This document shows, in pieces, positions 44,235 through 55,380 of a stretch of 64,000 bases of DNA. The first letter of the stretch is position 1. Each line of letters begins with the position of its first letter. The notes under the pieces were generated by a model, which made no database searches, was not told the DNA's origin, and saw only the letters and a program-made list of their open reading frames with translations. Source of the stretch: Proteus vulgaris (GTDB taxonomy: Bacteria; Pseudomonadota; Gammaproteobacteria; Enterobacterales; Enterobacteriaceae). Made by a program: the position numbers and the translations under genes. The DNA lies in NCBI RefSeq assembly GCF_023100685.1, contig NZ_CP090064.1:2356001-2420000 (forward strand), read 5' to 3'.

Positions 44235-44453
44235 TTACTCACTATCAGATAATGCATTTAATCGACGCTGACTACGAGAAATTCTTGGATATTCAATTCC
44301 TAGTTGTGCAGCTCTGGTCATTTTGAGTGATCGAGTATATAAATTAGACCATTTTTTTTCTGGTTTAAACATCACTCGTGAACACCCCATTTCTTGATGT
44401 TTATTTTTGCGGTTAACACATTGGCGCCAACCACGATCTCTTTGTGTAGACAT
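44235..44453 (-). CDS. Small basic hypothetical protein
   Basis: 72 residues, rich in Arg and Lys with few acids, suggesting nucleic-acid or ribosome binding. Segments: QRDRGWRQCVNRKNKHQEMG, RVMFKPEKKWSNLYTRSLKM and YPRISRSQRRLNALSDSE. Two cysteines are present. No family recognised. AGAGG lies 5 nt before the ATG. The 50-nt leader holds sequence complementary to the 16S rRNA 530 loop and can pair with the ribosome site. It is followed by the phosphatase-like gene. Confidence 0.65.
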   Translation of the reverse strand: MSTQRDRGWRQCVNRKNKHQEMGCSRVMFKPEKKWSNLYTRSLKMTRAAQLGIEYPRISRSQRRLNALSDSE

Positions 44454-44510
44454 AAAAACCTCTCAGATTAAAGGGATAGCAGCCGCAGTAATACGGAGAG
44501 GGTCTAACCA
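44454..44510 (-). promoter_or_regulatory. Leader with anti-16S (530 loop) sequence and ribosome-site hairpin
   Basis: The plus strand at 44478-44503 reads AGCAGCCGCAGTAATACGGA then GAGGGT, which equals 16S rRNA around positions 520-543 apart from one substitution and a 2-nt insertion. The minus-strand leader RNA is thus complementary to the 530 loop over 21 nt with a single G-U pair. In the same leader CCTCTC can pair with GAGAGG, the ribosome site of the 72-codon gene. Regulation by this structure is inference. Confidence 0.5.
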
Positions 44511-44742
44511 TATGTATAATACATGATAAAAATAAAATTCTAAACTTAATAATAAAAGATATCTTTTGTCTCTATACGCAATTATCCTTAATAATTAAAT
44601 TATATTATTTAAAAATAGAAAAACAAAATATTATACTGAACATTTAATATAAAAAGAGAATAATGAACACAGTAACCATGGTGTTAAATAACTAACTGGT
44701 TTAATCTATTATCATTGAATAAATTTAACTCGAGAATAAAAA

Positions 44743-45483
44743 ATGAAAAAAATAGTATTCTTCTTTTTCAGCTTATTAATTTTAAGTACCACTGGATGTG
44801 TAACAGGTGCTGTTTGGTATAGTAATCCTGTCGTAGGTTCAGAATACAAAAAACAGGCCAGTGTAAATGATAATATAGTAGGTGCTTTTGAATATAAAAA
44901 TCTCAGAGTTAAATATAATCAAAATAATGAAAATCTAGCGCCCATTCAATTACCAGGATCTGGGTATGGGTTCTTAGGTGAAAATTATATTTATATACTA
45001 ACTCAAGGTGCTGATGAACTAATGCAATTAAATGAAATCATTAAAACAATCCCATTGAAAGCATTTGATAATTCTGAAGGTATCATTAGACTAAAACTTA
45101 CCAAAGAAAATGATAATGTCATTGAATTTAAAGAAAATTACCATGTTTATATCAGTAAAAAATTCACATTAACTGACAAACAAACAGAAGTATTAAAAAA
45201 TTTAGGATTTAAAGAAACACGTAATTCTGATGACAGTTCATGGGTGAAAACAATACCTATCAAAGGATACGTATTCCAGAAAGACGTTATGGAAATGCCT
45301 GCGACATTGAAAGACAAATTAAACGAAAATTATAAAGTCGAACTGTATACTTATGAAAAGAGCAACTCATTTAAACCAGGTAATTTAGCTAGTAATATTA
45401 TCATTACCCCACTCACGCTTGTGGCAGATGTGATCGCTACCCCTGTGATTATGTTGGCCTTTTCGGATTATATTTGGCGATAA
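44743..45483 (+). CDS. Hypothetical lipoprotein
   Basis: 246 residues with a lipoprotein signal peptide ending STTGC (cysteine at residue 19). The rest is mixed sheet with no recognised domain: YNQNNENLAPIQLPGSGYGF, GFKETRNSDDSSWVKTIPIK. A hydrophobic tail, NIIITPLTLVADVIATPVIM, near the C-terminus resembles the end of small membrane-inserted lipoproteins of the YceK/DUF1375 type, but this is only a resemblance. Single-gene unit with a hairpin after it. Confidence 0.7.
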   Translation: MKKIVFFFFSLLILSTTGCVTGAVWYSNPVVGSEYKKQASVNDNIVGAFEYKNLRVKYNQNNENLAPIQLPGSGYGFLGENYIYILTQGADELMQLNEIIKTIPLKAFDNSEGIIRLKLTKENDNVIEFKENYHVYISKKFTLTDKQTEVLKNLGFKETRNSDDSSWVKTIPIKGYVFQKDVMEMPATLKDKLNENYKVELYTYEKSNSFKPGNLASNIIITPLTLVADVIATPVIMLAFSDYIWR

Positions 45484-45494
45484 AAAATTTGGTG

Positions 45495-45528
45495 ATAATG
45501 GATCAGTTATTATTTACTGATCCATTAT
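45495..45528. terminator. Convergent hairpin between the lipoprotein gene and codA
   Basis: ATAATGGATCAGT / ACTGATCCATTAT, a perfect 13-bp stem with an 8-nt loop, AT-rich flanks but no clean T run. Confidence 0.55.
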
Positions 45529-45544
45529 TAAGATAAATTAAAAA

Positions 45545-46822
45545 TCACTTGTAAGTAATTCGAGTTGGCTTATCTAACATAATTTCTGTTTTTGCTGGCT
45601 CTGTTTGTGCAATAACTTTACCTTGGCGAATAGAATAACGCACAGGTACTTGACGACGTAAAGCATCAAATCCGTTATCTGCTGGCAGAATAATAAAGTT
45701 TGCACTATTTCCTACTTCAACACCATAATCCGTTAACGCCAATGTTTTAGCACTATTATGACTAATCAACTGTAATCCCTTATCAATTTGGCCATAGCCC
45801 ATTAATTGGCAAACATGCAATCCCATATGTAAGACTTGGAGCATATTTGCTGTGCCTAATGGATACCAAGGATCAAAGACATCATCATGACCAAAACAGA
45901 CATTAATATTACTTTCTAGCATCTCTTTTACGCGAGTAATACCACGACGTTTTGGATAAGTATCAAAGCGTCCTTGCAAGTGAATATTAACCAAAGGATT
46001 CGCCACAAAGTTAATGCCAGACATTCTTAATAGTCGGAATAAACGTGAAGTATAAGCCCCATTATAAGAATGCATTGCGGTTGTATGACTTGCAGTCACT
46101 CTTGAACCCATATTTTCTTTATGGGCTAAAGCCGCAACAGTTTCAACAAAGCGCGATTGTTCATCATCAATTTCATCGCAATGAACATCTATTAAACGAT
46201 CATACTTTTGTGCTAAAGCGAAGGTTTTATGCAGAGATTCAACACCATATTCACGCGTAAATTCAAAGTGAGGGATCGCACCGACAACATCTGCGCCTAG
46301 CTTTAATGCTTCTTCTAATAAAGCTTCACCATTAGGGTAAGATAAAATACCTTCTTGAGGAAAAGCGACTATTTGTAAATCAACCCAAGGTTTTATTTCT
46401 TCTTTTACTTCCAACATTGCTTTTAATGCTGTGAGTGAAGCATCTGAAACATCCACATGTGTTCTAACATGCTGAATACCATTAGCAATTTGCCATTGCA
46501 ATGTTTGCCATGCACGTTGTTTAACATCATCATGTGTTAACAATGCTTTTCGCTCTGCCCAACGCTCGATACCTTCAAATAACGTACCTGATTGATTCCA
46601 GTTCGGTTGCCCTGCAGTTTGTGTAGTATCTAAATGAATATGAGGTTCAACAAAAGGCGCATGAACCAATCCGCCTTGAGCATCTAAGGCATCAGGATGA
46701 AAATCATTTTCAGGTTGAGATGCAATGGCTTCAATTTTGTTATTTTTTAGCGTAATGCGCCATAAACCTTCTTTTCCAACTAGACGAGCATGGTTAATTT
46801 GTTCGATATTTTTACCCAGCAT
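45545..46822 (-). CDS. codA: Cytosine deaminase
   Basis: Hydrolytic deamination of cytosine to uracil for pyrimidine salvage. 425 residues matching E. coli CodA throughout: metal site [41 protein letters not shown] with the catalytic glutamate, [12 protein letters not shown] and [16 protein letters not shown]. It overlaps codB by 11 nt, so both are one operon under the PurR box at 48129. Confidence 0.97.
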   Translation of the reverse strand: MLGKNIEQINHARLVGKEGLWRITLKNNKIEAIASQPENDFHPDALDAQGGLVHAPFVEPHIHLDTTQTAGQPNWNQSGTLFEGIERWAERKALLTHDDVKQRAWQTLQWQIANGIQHVRTHVDVSDASLTALKAMLEVKEEIKPWVDLQIVAFPQEGILSYPNGEALLEEALKLGADVVGAIPHFEFTREYGVESLHKTFALAQKYDRLIDVHCDEIDDEQSRFVETVAALAHKENMGSRVTASHTTAMHSYNGAYTSRLFRLLRMSGINFVANPLVNIHLQGRFDTYPKRRGITRVKEMLESNINVCFGHDDVFDPWYPLGTANMLQVLHMGLHVCQLMGYGQIDKGLQLISHNSAKTLALTDYGVEVGNSANFIILPADNGFDALRRQVPVRYSIRQGKVIAQTEPAKTEIMLDKPTRITYK

Positions 46823-48062
46823 GACTTATCTCCGCTTGTCGAGCTGTACGACGATTTAATATTGGATTTAACACAGCGTAACTTATTGCTCCCCCCAACA
46901 CGGCATTAACAGGCACGATACCTGGTAACCAATGCCCTGCCATAATGCCAATGGCAACAGCGAGTAGTGCTACCCAGTTAACCGATTGCATTGTAGCAAC
47001 ATTAAAGGAGTTATAACGTGCTTTATTCATCAGATAATCTGCAATAATAACACCTCCTACTGGTGGAATTGCTGCAGATAAAAAGGTAAGCCAACCAACA
47101 AAGTTATTATAAAGCCATAATGCACACAGCGTACCAATGATACCGTTTATTACTGAAAGTTTTTTGCTTGATAAACCAGTGATATTGGCAAAACCTAATC
47201 CTGATGCATATAACGCGTTGTCATTCGTTGTCCAGATATTTAAACCTAGCACCACGATAGCCGGAAGTAATAATCCTTGCGCAATCATCACATCAGAAAT
47301 ATCTGCCATTCCCAGTGAAGCCGCACCAGCCGCACCAAAGACAAACATCAAGGTATTTCCTAAGAAGAAAGCAATAATGGCGACAATGACAGCAACTTTA
47401 GGGTTTCGTCCAAAGCGGACAAAATCAGCAGTCAGTGTACCCGCACTAATAAACGATCCAACAACCATTGCTAACGCTAAATTAAAATCTAATGGCTGAG
47501 CCGGTTTTATCGCCATTAGTGTCGAAAGTCCCCCCATATCATGTACCGCAAGATAAACAGAGTAACTTCCGAGAATAGCGATAGCAGGAACTGCGATGAT
47601 AGAGAGAATAGTGAGAGCAGAAATACCGAAGAATACTGTGATGGTCATTAAAATGCCGGAAATGGCGATAAGAAGATTGATATCAATACCAGTGGCTTTT
47701 CCTACCGGAATGGCAAACATTGCCACCCCCACACCAAACCAACCAACTTGAGTACCACCGAGTAAAAATGAGGGAAGCCAAGAACCTTTAATACCGAAAG
47801 AGTAACGCGCGAGGAGATGAGTAGTAAGACCTGTTTTTGAACCAATAAAACCAAGAAATGCGGTGTAGATACCAAGAAGAAGATTACCAATTAGAACTGC
47901 GAGGAAGAAATCATTAAAGGAAAGACCAGTACCAAGAGCGCCGCCAGTCCACATACTGGCTGAAAAAAACGTTAATCCCAACATCACAAAGGTTAACGCC
48001 AATCCACCCTTTCTTGCGGATATGGGCACTGGGCCCTGACTATAATTGTTGTCCTGAGACAC
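46812..48062 (-). CDS. codB: Cytosine permease
   Basis: 416 residues, about 12 membrane segments, NCS1 family. Recognisable segments: [40 protein letters not shown] and [20 protein letters not shown]. It imports cytosine for CodA, which follows with an 11-nt overlap, as in E. coli. A PurR box lies 67 nt upstream of the start. Confidence 0.96.
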   Translation of the reverse strand: MSQDNNYSQGPVPISARKGGLALTFVMLGLTFFSASMWTGGALGTGLSFNDFFLAVLIGNLLLGIYTAFLGFIGSKTGLTTHLLARYSFGIKGSWLPSFLLGGTQVGWFGVGVAMFAIPVGKATGIDINLLIAISGILMTITVFFGISALTILSIIAVPAIAILGSYSVYLAVHDMGGLSTLMAIKPAQPLDFNLALAMVVGSFISAGTLTADFVRFGRNPKVAVIVAIIAFFLGNTLMFVFGAAGAASLGMADISDVMIAQGLLLPAIVVLGLNIWTTNDNALYASGLGFANITGLSSKKLSVINGIIGTLCALWLYNNFVGWLTFLSAAIPPVGGVIIADYLMNKARYNSFNVATMQSVNWVALLAVAIGIMAGHWLPGIVPVNAVLGGAISYAVLNPILNRRTARQAEISHAG

Positions 48063-48128
48063 TTTAACCCCCTATTAATTTCACCAGGCCAAAAAAATCT
48101 GACGAATTCTATCTGCATAAAAATATTA

Positions 48129-48144
48129 TGCAAACGTTTTCGTC
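48129..48144. promoter_or_regulatory. PurR box upstream of codB
   Basis: ATGCAAACGTTTTCGT differs from the PurR consensus ACGCAAACGTTTTCGT at one base. codBA is a PurR target in E. coli. Confidence 0.82.
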
Positions 48145-48385
48145 GTCTGTTTATTATAATTAATGGAATGCTTCAGTTATGGAGTGTTGATATTCATCAC
48201 AGAAATGGCAGAAAAATTGTTGTTTTACTTGAATTTATCCCGTTATTTTGAATTTCTTTTATAAAGCGATTTTATTTAGAAATACTTATGATAAAAATTA
48301 ATCATATTTTTTCCTGAATACTTAGATTTTATATAAATTATTTTTATATAACTTCAATATCAACAAAGAGAAAATAATGATAAAA

Positions 48386-48419
48386 AGACAAAAAAGGAAT
48401 TTATATTCCTCTTTTGTCT
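48386..48419 (-). terminator. Terminator of the betIBA operon
   Basis: A 15-bp stem with one mismatch (48386-48400 with 48405-48419) and a TTAT loop, then a T-rich tract on the minus strand, just after the betA stop. Confidence 0.8.
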
Positions 48420-48427
48420 GCCCTAAT

Positions 48428-50107
48428 TTATAGGCTTAGATTCGTTTTTCTTGCAGCTTGATCACCTGCAATATAATATTTAGCCTGACTTTTAGGTAAA
48501 GATTTAATTCCTCTCACCTTATCAGCTAACTTTTCTGCAATCATAATTGTAGTCGCATTCAAATTCCCAGTGATTATTAGTGGCATAATAGATGCATCAA
48601 TAACTCTTAAGTTTTCTATGCCGTGTACTCGACCTTCCCCATCGACAACTGCCATTTCATCCGTTCCCATTTTACATGTGCCACAAGGATGAAATGCTGT
48701 TTCAGCACGTTCTCTAACAAAAGCATCAAGTTGTTCATCATTTTGAATATGTTTACCTGGACTAATTTCTTCGCCACGATAAGCATCTAATGCTGGTTGT
48801 GCCATTATTTCTCGCGTAATACGGATAGCGGAGCGAAACTCTTCCCAATCTTGTTCTGTGGACATGTAATTAAATAAAATATTGGGATGTTGATGAGGAT
48901 CTGTAGAAGCTAATTTTACTCGCCCGCGACTGGGTGAACGCATAGAGCCTACATGAGCTTGGAAACCATGCACTTCTACTGCATTGGTGCCATTATAATT
49001 AATGGCAACGGGTAGAAAATGGAATTGAATATTAGGCCACGCAAACTTTTCGCTAGAGCGAATAAATCCCCCCGCTTCAAATTGATTGCTTGCACCGATC
49101 CCTGTTCCTTGAAATAGCCATTGCGCACCAATCTTAGGCTGGTTATACCATTTTAAAGCAGGATAAAGTGAAACGGGCTTTTTACATTCATACTGCAAAT
49201 ACATTTCTAAGTGATCTTGCAGATTTTCCCCAACTCCAGGTAATACATGTACTGGCTGAATATTAAATTCGTTTAATACTTTGTCAGGCCCAACACCAGA
49301 ACGTTGCAAAATTTGGGGCGAAGCAATTGCACCCGCGCAAAGTAATACTTCTCGATTGGCTTTAACACGATGAGGTGTGGTATTTTCGCCTGAAAAATAA
49401 CGGACACCCACTGCTTTTTTACCTTCAAACTCAATAATATCAGTCGTTGCATGTGTCTCTATCGTCAAGTTTTTACGCACTTTTGCTTGATCAAGATAGC
49501 CTCTTGCTGTACTTGCTCGACGACCTTTAGGTGTGACGGTTCTATCCATCGGGCCAAAACCCTCTTGCTGATAGCCGTTAAGATCAATCGTTTTTGGGTA
49601 TCCTGCTTGTACACCCGCCTCAATCATTGCTTTAAATAAGATATTATTGCCTTTTTTCGGCGTAGCCACACTTACAGGACCTTTATCACCATGATAATCA
49701 TTAGCGCCAATATCTCGACTTTCTGCCTTACGAAAATAAGGTAAACAGCTTAAGTAATCCCACTCTTCAAGGCCAGGTAATTTAGCCCAACCATCAAAGT
49801 CCATCGCATTACCACGGATATAGCACATACCATTAATTAATGATGAGCCACCAAGCCCTTTCCCTCGGCCACATTCCATGCGTCGGTTATTCATATAAGG
49901 TTCAGGCTCTGTTTCATAAGCCCAATTATATCGCCTACCTTGTAATGGATAGGCTAATGCCGCTGGCATTTGTGTACGAAAATCGAACCTGTAGTCCGGA
50001 CCTCCAGCTTCAAGGAGCAGCACAGTAACTTCAGGATCTTCTGTCAAGCGGGTAGCAAGAACGTTACCGGCTGAACCAGCACCGATAATAATGTAGTCAT
50101 AGACCAT
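48428..50107 (-). CDS. betA: Choline dehydrogenase
   Basis: FAD-dependent, membrane-associated oxidation of choline to betaine aldehyde. 559 residues of the GMC family from ATG 50107: FAD motif [20 protein letters not shown] signature [18 protein letters not shown], active-site histidine in HPCGTCKMG and the C-terminal [16 protein letters not shown]. The start is chosen because AGGAG lies 6 nt upstream; the frame continues back to 50131 without support. Last gene of betIBA. Confidence 0.97.
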   Translation of the reverse strand: MVYDYIIIGAGSAGNVLATRLTEDPEVTVLLLEAGGPDYRFDFRTQMPAALAYPLQGRRYNWAYETEPEPYMNNRRMECGRGKGLGGSSLINGMCYIRGNAMDFDGWAKLPGLEEWDYLSCLPYFRKAESRDIGANDYHGDKGPVSVATPKKGNNILFKAMIEAGVQAGYPKTIDLNGYQQEGFGPMDRTVTPKGRRASTARGYLDQAKVRKNLTIETHATTDIIEFEGKKAVGVRYFSGENTTPHRVKANREVLLCAGAIASPQILQRSGVGPDKVLNEFNIQPVHVLPGVGENLQDHLEMYLQYECKKPVSLYPALKWYNQPKIGAQWLFQGTGIGASNQFEAGGFIRSSEKFAWPNIQFHFLPVAINYNGTNAVEVHGFQAHVGSMRSPSRGRVKLASTDPHQHPNILFNYMSTEQDWEEFRSAIRITREIMAQPALDAYRGEEISPGKHIQNDEQLDAFVRERAETAFHPCGTCKMGTDEMAVVDGEGRVHGIENLRVIDASIMPLIITGNLNATTIMIAEKLADKVRGIKSLPKSQAKYYIAGDQAARKTNLSL

Positions 50108-50146
50108 TGTTATCTCCTCTGTTTCAGTCATTAAAAAAAGAATGGA

Positions 50147-51622
50147 TTAAAAAACGGATGAAAACTCCCCAAGTTCAACTTGAATAGATTTTATTTGAGT
50201 ATAATTCTGTAGTGTAACAAGCCCATTTTCACGTCCCACACCAGAATGTTTATAGCCACCAACTGGCATTTCTGCAGGAGACTCGCCCCATGTATTGATC
50301 CAACAAATTCCGGCTTCCAATTGGTGAATAACACGGTGAGCTGTTGTGAGATCTTTGGTGACAAGACCTGCGGCCAAACCATAAACGCTATTATTTGCGC
50401 GTAAAACCACTTCATCTTCAGTTTGATAACTAAGAATACTCATCACAGGACCGAATATTTCATCTTGTGTGATATTCATATCATCGGTGCAATCTGTGAA
50501 AACAGTAGGTGCAACATAAGCACCTTGAGCAAAATTTCCTTCTAATAAACGATGACCACCACAAAGTAATCTTGCCCCTTGAGCTTTGCCTAACTCAATA
50601 TAACTCAAGACTTTTTCAAGATGAGGAAAACTGACCAGTGGGCCAAAATTGGTGTCCATTTCAAGAGGTGAGCCGATCCTAATACGTGATACGCGCTCTA
50701 TAATTTTCGCTTCAAATGCAGGTTTTAATCTTTCAGGAACAAAGACACGAGTGCCATTGGTACACACCTGCCCTGAACTATAAAAATTCGCCATCATCGC
50801 AATATCAGCAGCGGTATCTAAATCTGCATCATCAAAAATAATTAAAGGTGACTTTCCACCAAGTTCCATGGTTACTTCTTTCAAACTTGAAGCAGACGCA
50901 TTTGCCATCACCTTTTTACCCGTTTCAATTCCTCCAGTAAAAGAAACTTTCGCGATATCAGGATGCAGTGTTAACCATTGCCCCACATTCGCTTTTCCTG
51001 TAACAACGTTAAAAACGCCCTTTGGCACCCCTGCCTCGGTGTATATTTCGGCAAGTTTTAATGCTGTTAATGAAGTCATCTCACTTGGTTTAAAGATCAT
51101 TGCATTACCTGCGGCAAGTGCAGGTGCAGATTTCCACAACGCTATTTGAATGGGGTAATTCCATGCACCGATACCAGCAACAACTCCCAATGGCTCGCGG
51201 CGAGTGTAAGCAAAAGCGGTTTCTCTAAGTGGAATTTGCTCTCCTTCAAGTGCAGGAATAAGACCTGCGTAATACTCTAAAACATCAGCGCCCGTCACAA
51301 TATCAACATAGCGTGTTTCAGATAGCGGTTTGCCTGTATCTAAGGTTTCTAAATGAGCCAATTCATCATTACGTTCACGTAAAATATCAACAGCGCGTCG
51401 TAAAATTCGAGAGCGTTCCATAGCCGTCATCGCACGCCAAATTTTTTGCCCTTGTTTTGCGCTCTCTACAGCCCAATTGATATCTTCTTCACTTGCAGAC
51501 TGTAAATGGGCGATCACTTCGCCATTAGCTGGGTTAATCGCTTCAAATTGTTCACACTCCGGTTGTGCGCAATCAACATATCCACCATGAATATAGAGTT
51601 TATGTAACGGTGGGTTTGGCAT
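50147..51622 (-). CDS. betB: Betaine aldehyde dehydrogenase
   Basis: Oxidises betaine aldehyde to glycine betaine with NAD(P)+. 491 residues of the ALDH superfamily: [20 protein letters not shown], catalytic glutamate in [19 protein letters not shown], catalytic cysteine in [15 protein letters not shown], and the ending [19 protein letters not shown]. It lies between betI and betA with short spacers, as in E. coli. Confidence 0.97.
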   Translation of the reverse strand: MPNPPLHKLYIHGGYVDCAQPECEQFEAINPANGEVIAHLQSASEEDINWAVESAKQGQKIWRAMTAMERSRILRRAVDILRERNDELAHLETLDTGKPLSETRYVDIVTGADVLEYYAGLIPALEGEQIPLRETAFAYTRREPLGVVAGIGAWNYPIQIALWKSAPALAAGNAMIFKPSEMTSLTALKLAEIYTEAGVPKGVFNVVTGKANVGQWLTLHPDIAKVSFTGGIETGKKVMANASASSLKEVTMELGGKSPLIIFDDADLDTAADIAMMANFYSSGQVCTNGTRVFVPERLKPAFEAKIIERVSRIRIGSPLEMDTNFGPLVSFPHLEKVLSYIELGKAQGARLLCGGHRLLEGNFAQGAYVAPTVFTDCTDDMNITQDEIFGPVMSILSYQTEDEVVLRANNSVYGLAAGLVTKDLTTAHRVIHQLEAGICWINTWGESPAEMPVGGYKHSGVGRENGLVTLQNYTQIKSIQVELGEFSSVF

Positions 51623-51646
51623 AGTTTCTCCTTTATTATTAGTTTC

Positions 51647-52249
51647 TTAAGTCTTTATTTGACTCCGATTTGTCAGTTGCATATCGATATATTCATTAGT
51701 AATGGTTTTGGCCTCTTCAAGAGAGAATGGTGCATTACTTAACGCACTTCGTAGCCATAAACCATCTATTAATGCGGCTAAACCTTTCGCAGCCAAACGT
51801 GCTTGATCTTTAGTAAGAACGCGCCCAAACTCGTAACTTAAATTGGAATAAAGCCTTCTATCATTGACCTTTTGTAGACGATTCAAATTAGGCTGATGCA
51901 TACTACTTGCCCAAAATGCTAGCCATGTTTTCATTGCCGCTTCACTGGTTTGAGTAGTATCAAAGTTACCTTCAACAATAGCTTGGATACGTAGCTTAGG
52001 TGTTGCATCGCTTAACATTCTTAAACGTATCGCCACCGCAAAACCCAATTGATACTGGATATGGCGCATGGCAGCTTCCAACAATCCATTTTTATCACGA
52101 AAGTAGTGACTAATAATGCCGTTAGAAACACCGGCTTTTCGAGCTATCAATGCGATGCTCGCCTCTTGCATTCCAACCTCATTAATCACTGCTAACGTTG
52201 CTTGGATTAATTGCTGTTTACGTATCGACTGCATTCCTATCTTCGGCAT
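51647..52249 (-). CDS. betI: BetI, TetR family choline-sensing repressor
   Basis: 200 residues. N-terminal TetR helix-turn-helix: [20 protein letters not shown], followed by the BetI-specific ligand domain ([34 protein letters not shown]). It represses betT and betIBA until choline relieves it. First gene of the betIBA operon and divergent from betT; the dyad at 52301 is the likely operator. Confidence 0.95.
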   Translation of the reverse strand: MPKIGMQSIRKQQLIQATLAVINEVGMQEASIALIARKAGVSNGIISHYFRDKNGLLEAAMRHIQYQLGFAVAIRLRMLSDATPKLRIQAIVEGNFDTTQTSEAAMKTWLAFWASSMHQPNLNRLQKVNDRRLYSNLSYEFGRVLTKDQARLAAKGLAALIDGLWLRSALSNAPFSLEEAKTITNEYIDMQLTNRSQIKT

Positions 52250-52300
52250 GTTTTAAAGACCTAAAAAATACATTGAACACATTCATTAAACGTTTTTTTA

Positions 52301-52314
52301 ATTGAACATTCAAT
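52301..52314. promoter_or_regulatory. Candidate BetI operator
   Basis: ATTGAACATTCAAT is a perfect inverted repeat in the betI-betT divergent region, and ATTGAACACATTCATT at 52272-52287 looks like a second, imperfect site. BetI sites in E. coli contain similar TTGA...TCAA dyads. Confidence 0.65.
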
Positions 52315-52458
52315 CAATATTAACTATTGTTTATCACAATTAATTTACATTTAGATATAGGAGGATATTGTGAAAATTTGAATCTTTGCAACTAATTCAA
52401 TTAGTTAACAAAGAATGCAACTTTTAACTTTTAGGTAAATAATTTTTTGGAATTTCTG

Positions 52459-54501
52459 ATGACAACTCTTAACAGCACAAAAAAACCACAGAAAGACAAG
52501 CTCAATTCTGTCGTTTTTTTCGCTTCAGCAACGCTGATTTTAGCGTTTTCTTTTTTCACTATTTTGATGACAGAAACAGCAAATACATGGATTGTGGCAA
52601 CACTGGGATGGGTATCAAAAACCTTTGGTTGGTACTATCTATTAGCAGCAACGTTATACATCGTTTTTGTTATTTTTGTTGCCACATCTCGTTTTGGAAA
52701 TATCAAATTAGGGCCTGAACAATCAAAACCTGAATTTAGTGTTTTAAGTTGGTCTGCGATGTTATTTGCAGCCGGTATTGGGATTGATTTGATGTTTTTC
52801 TCTGTAGCAGAGCCGATTACACAATATATGTTACCGCCAACCGGCGAAGGTGAAACAATAGAAGCAGCCCGTCAGTCGATGGTGTGGACTTTATTCCACT
52901 ATGGCCTGACGGGCTGGTCTATGTATGCACTTATTGGTATCGCTTTGGGCTATTTTAGCTATCGTTACAATTTGCCATTAACCATACGCTCTGCACTTTA
53001 TCCTATCTTTGGAAATCGTATTTATGGCCCAATTGGTCATACAGTTGATATTGCTGCGGTATTAGGCACCATTTTTGGTATTGCAACAACGTTAGGTATT
53101 GGTGTTGTACAACTTAATTATGGGCTAAAAGTTCTTTTTGATTTACCCCAAGGATTGAGCGTTCAAGGCGGATTAATTCTATTATCTGTTATTATGGCCG
53201 TTATTTCTGCAACATCGGGCGTTAACAAAGGGATCAGGATTTTATCTGAATTAAATGTATTACTCGCATTGGGGCTTATTTTATTTATCTTATTTGCAGG
53301 TGATACTGAGTTTTTATTAAATGCACTGGTATTAAATGTCGGTGATTACACTAATCGTTTTTTAGGCATGACATTAAATAGTTTTGCATTTGATAGACCA
53401 ACGGATTGGATGAATAGCTGGACACTGTTTTTCTGGGCTTGGTGGGTTGCATGGTCACCTTTTGTTGGACTCTTTTTAGCTCGTATTTCAAGAGGACGAA
53501 CAATTCGACAATTCGTCATAGGTACCTTAATTATTCCCTTTGTTTTTACACTGTTATGGTTATCCATTTTTGGGAATAGCGCTTTATATGAAGTGATCCA
53601 TGGCAATAAAGCACTCGCACAAACAGTATTAGAAGCACCCGAAAAAGGATTCTATTCATTATTAGAACTCTATCCCGGTTTTGGTTTAACGGCTTCTGTC
53701 GCCACAATTACGGGATTATTATTTTATGTCACTTCTGCCGATTCTGGTTCATTAGTATTAGGCAATTTCACCTCTCAATTAAGTCATGTTAATAACGACG
53801 CCCCCAATTGGCTTCGCATTTTCTGGTCTATTGCTATTGGTTTATTAACGTTAGGTATGTTAATGGCGGATGGTATTTCGGCCTTACAAAACACAACTAT
53901 AATAATGGGATTGCCCTTTAGCTTTGTTATTTTCTTTATTATGGCTGGACTTTATAAATCATTAAAAGTCGAAGATTTTAGACGTGTTAGTTCGCTAAAT
54001 ACCAATGCGCCAGCACCACTTTATGGTAATACTACGATGAATTGGAAACAGCGTTTAGGGCGGGTTATGAATTTCCCAGGAACGACCTATACACAACGCA
54101 TGTTAGATTTAACCTGTATGCCAGCAATGCAAGATGTGGCTAAAGAACTTTTATTACGTGGAGCAAAAGTTGAATTCAATTATTATCCAATTGAAGATAA
54201 TGAACGTTTACATCATTTAGAGCTTGTGGTCGATCTTGACCAAGAGCAAAATTTTATTTATCAAATTTGGCCACAAAAATATTCAGTACCAGCATTCACT
54301 TATCGTGCTCGTCGAGGTAAATCAGATTATTACCGTTTAGAAACCTATTTATGGGAAGGTACCCAAGGAAATGACTTAATGGATTACACCAAAGAACAGG
54401 TAATTACTGATATTTTAGACCAATATGAAAAACATCTGAACTTTATTCATCTTAGTCGTGAAGCTCCAGGATCGACATTAACTTTCCCTGAGTCAAATTA
54501 A
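52459..54501 (+). CDS. betT: High-affinity choline transporter BetT (BCCT family)
   Basis: Ion-gradient-driven choline importer. 680 residues from ATG 52459; a TTG four codons upstream is a weaker start. About 12 membrane segments with the BCCT signature WAWWVAWSPFVGLFLARISR, SWSAMLFAAGIGIDLMFFSV near the start and TSADSGSLVLGNF. The long cytoplasmic C-terminus (from about residue 510, including FPGTTYTQRMLDLTCMPAMQ) is typical of osmotically regulated BetT. Divergent from betIBA, supplying their substrate. Confidence 0.96.
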   Translation: MTTLNSTKKPQKDKLNSVVFFASATLILAFSFFTILMTETANTWIVATLGWVSKTFGWYYLLAATLYIVFVIFVATSRFGNIKLGPEQSKPEFSVLSWSAMLFAAGIGIDLMFFSVAEPITQYMLPPTGEGETIEAARQSMVWTLFHYGLTGWSMYALIGIALGYFSYRYNLPLTIRSALYPIFGNRIYGPIGHTVDIAAVLGTIFGIATTLGIGVVQLNYGLKVLFDLPQGLSVQGGLILLSVIMAVISATSGVNKGIRILSELNVLLALGLILFILFAGDTEFLLNALVLNVGDYTNRFLGMTLNSFAFDRPTDWMNSWTLFFWAWWVAWSPFVGLFLARISRGRTIRQFVIGTLIIPFVFTLLWLSIFGNSALYEVIHGNKALAQTVLEAPEKGFYSLLELYPGFGLTASVATITGLLFYVTSADSGSLVLGNFTSQLSHVNNDAPNWLRIFWSIAIGLLTLGMLMADGISALQNTTIIMGLPFSFVIFFIMAGLYKSLKVEDFRRVSSLNTNAPAPLYGNTTMNWKQRLGRVMNFPGTTYTQRMLDLTCMPAMQDVAKELLLRGAKVEFNYYPIEDNERLHHLELVVDLDQEQNFIYQIWPQKYSVPAFTYRARRGKSDYYRLETYLWEGTQGNDLMDYTKEQVITDILDQYEKHLNFIHLSREAPGSTLTFPESN

Positions 54502-54519
54502 ATCGTAACTTAAAATAAA

Positions 54520-54553
54520 AAAAGGAGATCGTTATTTGATCTCCTTTTTATTT
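54520..54553. terminator. Bidirectional terminator between betT and the LysE gene
   Basis: AAAAGGAGATC / GATCTCCTTTT, an 11-bp perfect stem with a 7-nt loop, flanked by A and T runs. Confidence 0.9.
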
Positions 54554-54563
54554 GATTAATTTT

Positions 54564-55178
54564 CTACTTCACTGAAATAAACAATAGCCCTATACCTAAA
54601 AGAATTAATAACACACCAATAATTTTATCTGCCATTTTTTGATGTGAAAGTATTTTTGTGCGTAATAAAGGCGTAGAGAAAAATAACGCAACACAACTAA
54701 ACCAAACCCAATGAGCAACAGAGATAAACATACCATAAGAAAGATTTATCCAGAGTGGATTACTCAAATTAGCCACTTGTGTATACAGCGCAATAACAAA
54801 TAACATCGTTTTAGGGTTTAAAGCATTAGTAAAAAAACCAACCCTTAATGCTTGGAACATATTAGGTGCTGAATTGACTGCATTCTCAACCGTCAATTGT
54901 GTTTTATTCGTTAATGACTTAGAGCCTAAATAAATTAAATACCCCACCCCTAATAATTTCATTATAAAAAAAAGTGTCGGCGACTCTGTAATAATAAAAG
55001 AAACACCAAATACAGTATAAAAGACATGGATCTGAACACCAATCGCAATACCGATTGCTGTAATCAGCCCAACTCTCACACCATAGGAATAACTATTTTT
55101 TGTCACCATAGCAAAATCAGGGCCAGGGCTAATCACAGCCAAAACCGTGATCATCGCCACAGCAATTAGCTCACTCAT
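54564..55178 (-). CDS. LysE/RhtB family exporter (second)
   Basis: 204 residues from ATG 55178, supported by AAGGA 5 nt upstream; the frame extends to 55196 without support. Six membrane segments and the signature LAVISPGPDFAMVTKNSYSYG, with TNALNPKTMLFVIALYTQV. Exports an unidentified amino acid or related compound. Divergent from a LysR gene 202 nt away, which probably regulates it. Confidence 0.92.
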   Translation of the reverse strand: MSELIAVAMITVLAVISPGPDFAMVTKNSYSYGVRVGLITAIGIAIGVQIHVFYTVFGVSFIITESPTLFFIMKLLGVGYLIYLGSKSLTNKTQLTVENAVNSAPNMFQALRVGFFTNALNPKTMLFVIALYTQVANLSNPLWINLSYGMFISVAHWVWFSCVALFFSTPLLRTKILSHQKMADKIIGVLLILLGIGLLFISVK

Positions 55179-55380
55179 TTCTTTCCTTACTTTCACATTT
55201 GAGTTGATTACATGTAATAAAAAGTGACATAAAATAAGATTTTATTTGAATAAAAAACTTATTTAATCCACCTAACCTCTCTATTTTGCTAATTTGACTA
55301 AAAATAAAAAGCGATTTATCTTGCAGTATATCTGTAATTTTTAATCGTCTATTTTATTACTCACTTTATGGCTTATTTTT

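Noticed and set aside
44478..44503. Reading the 16S-like stretch as an rRNA gene fragment
   Set aside because: Only about 26 nt match; flanking sequence has no rRNA similarity, so it is not a partial rRNA gene.
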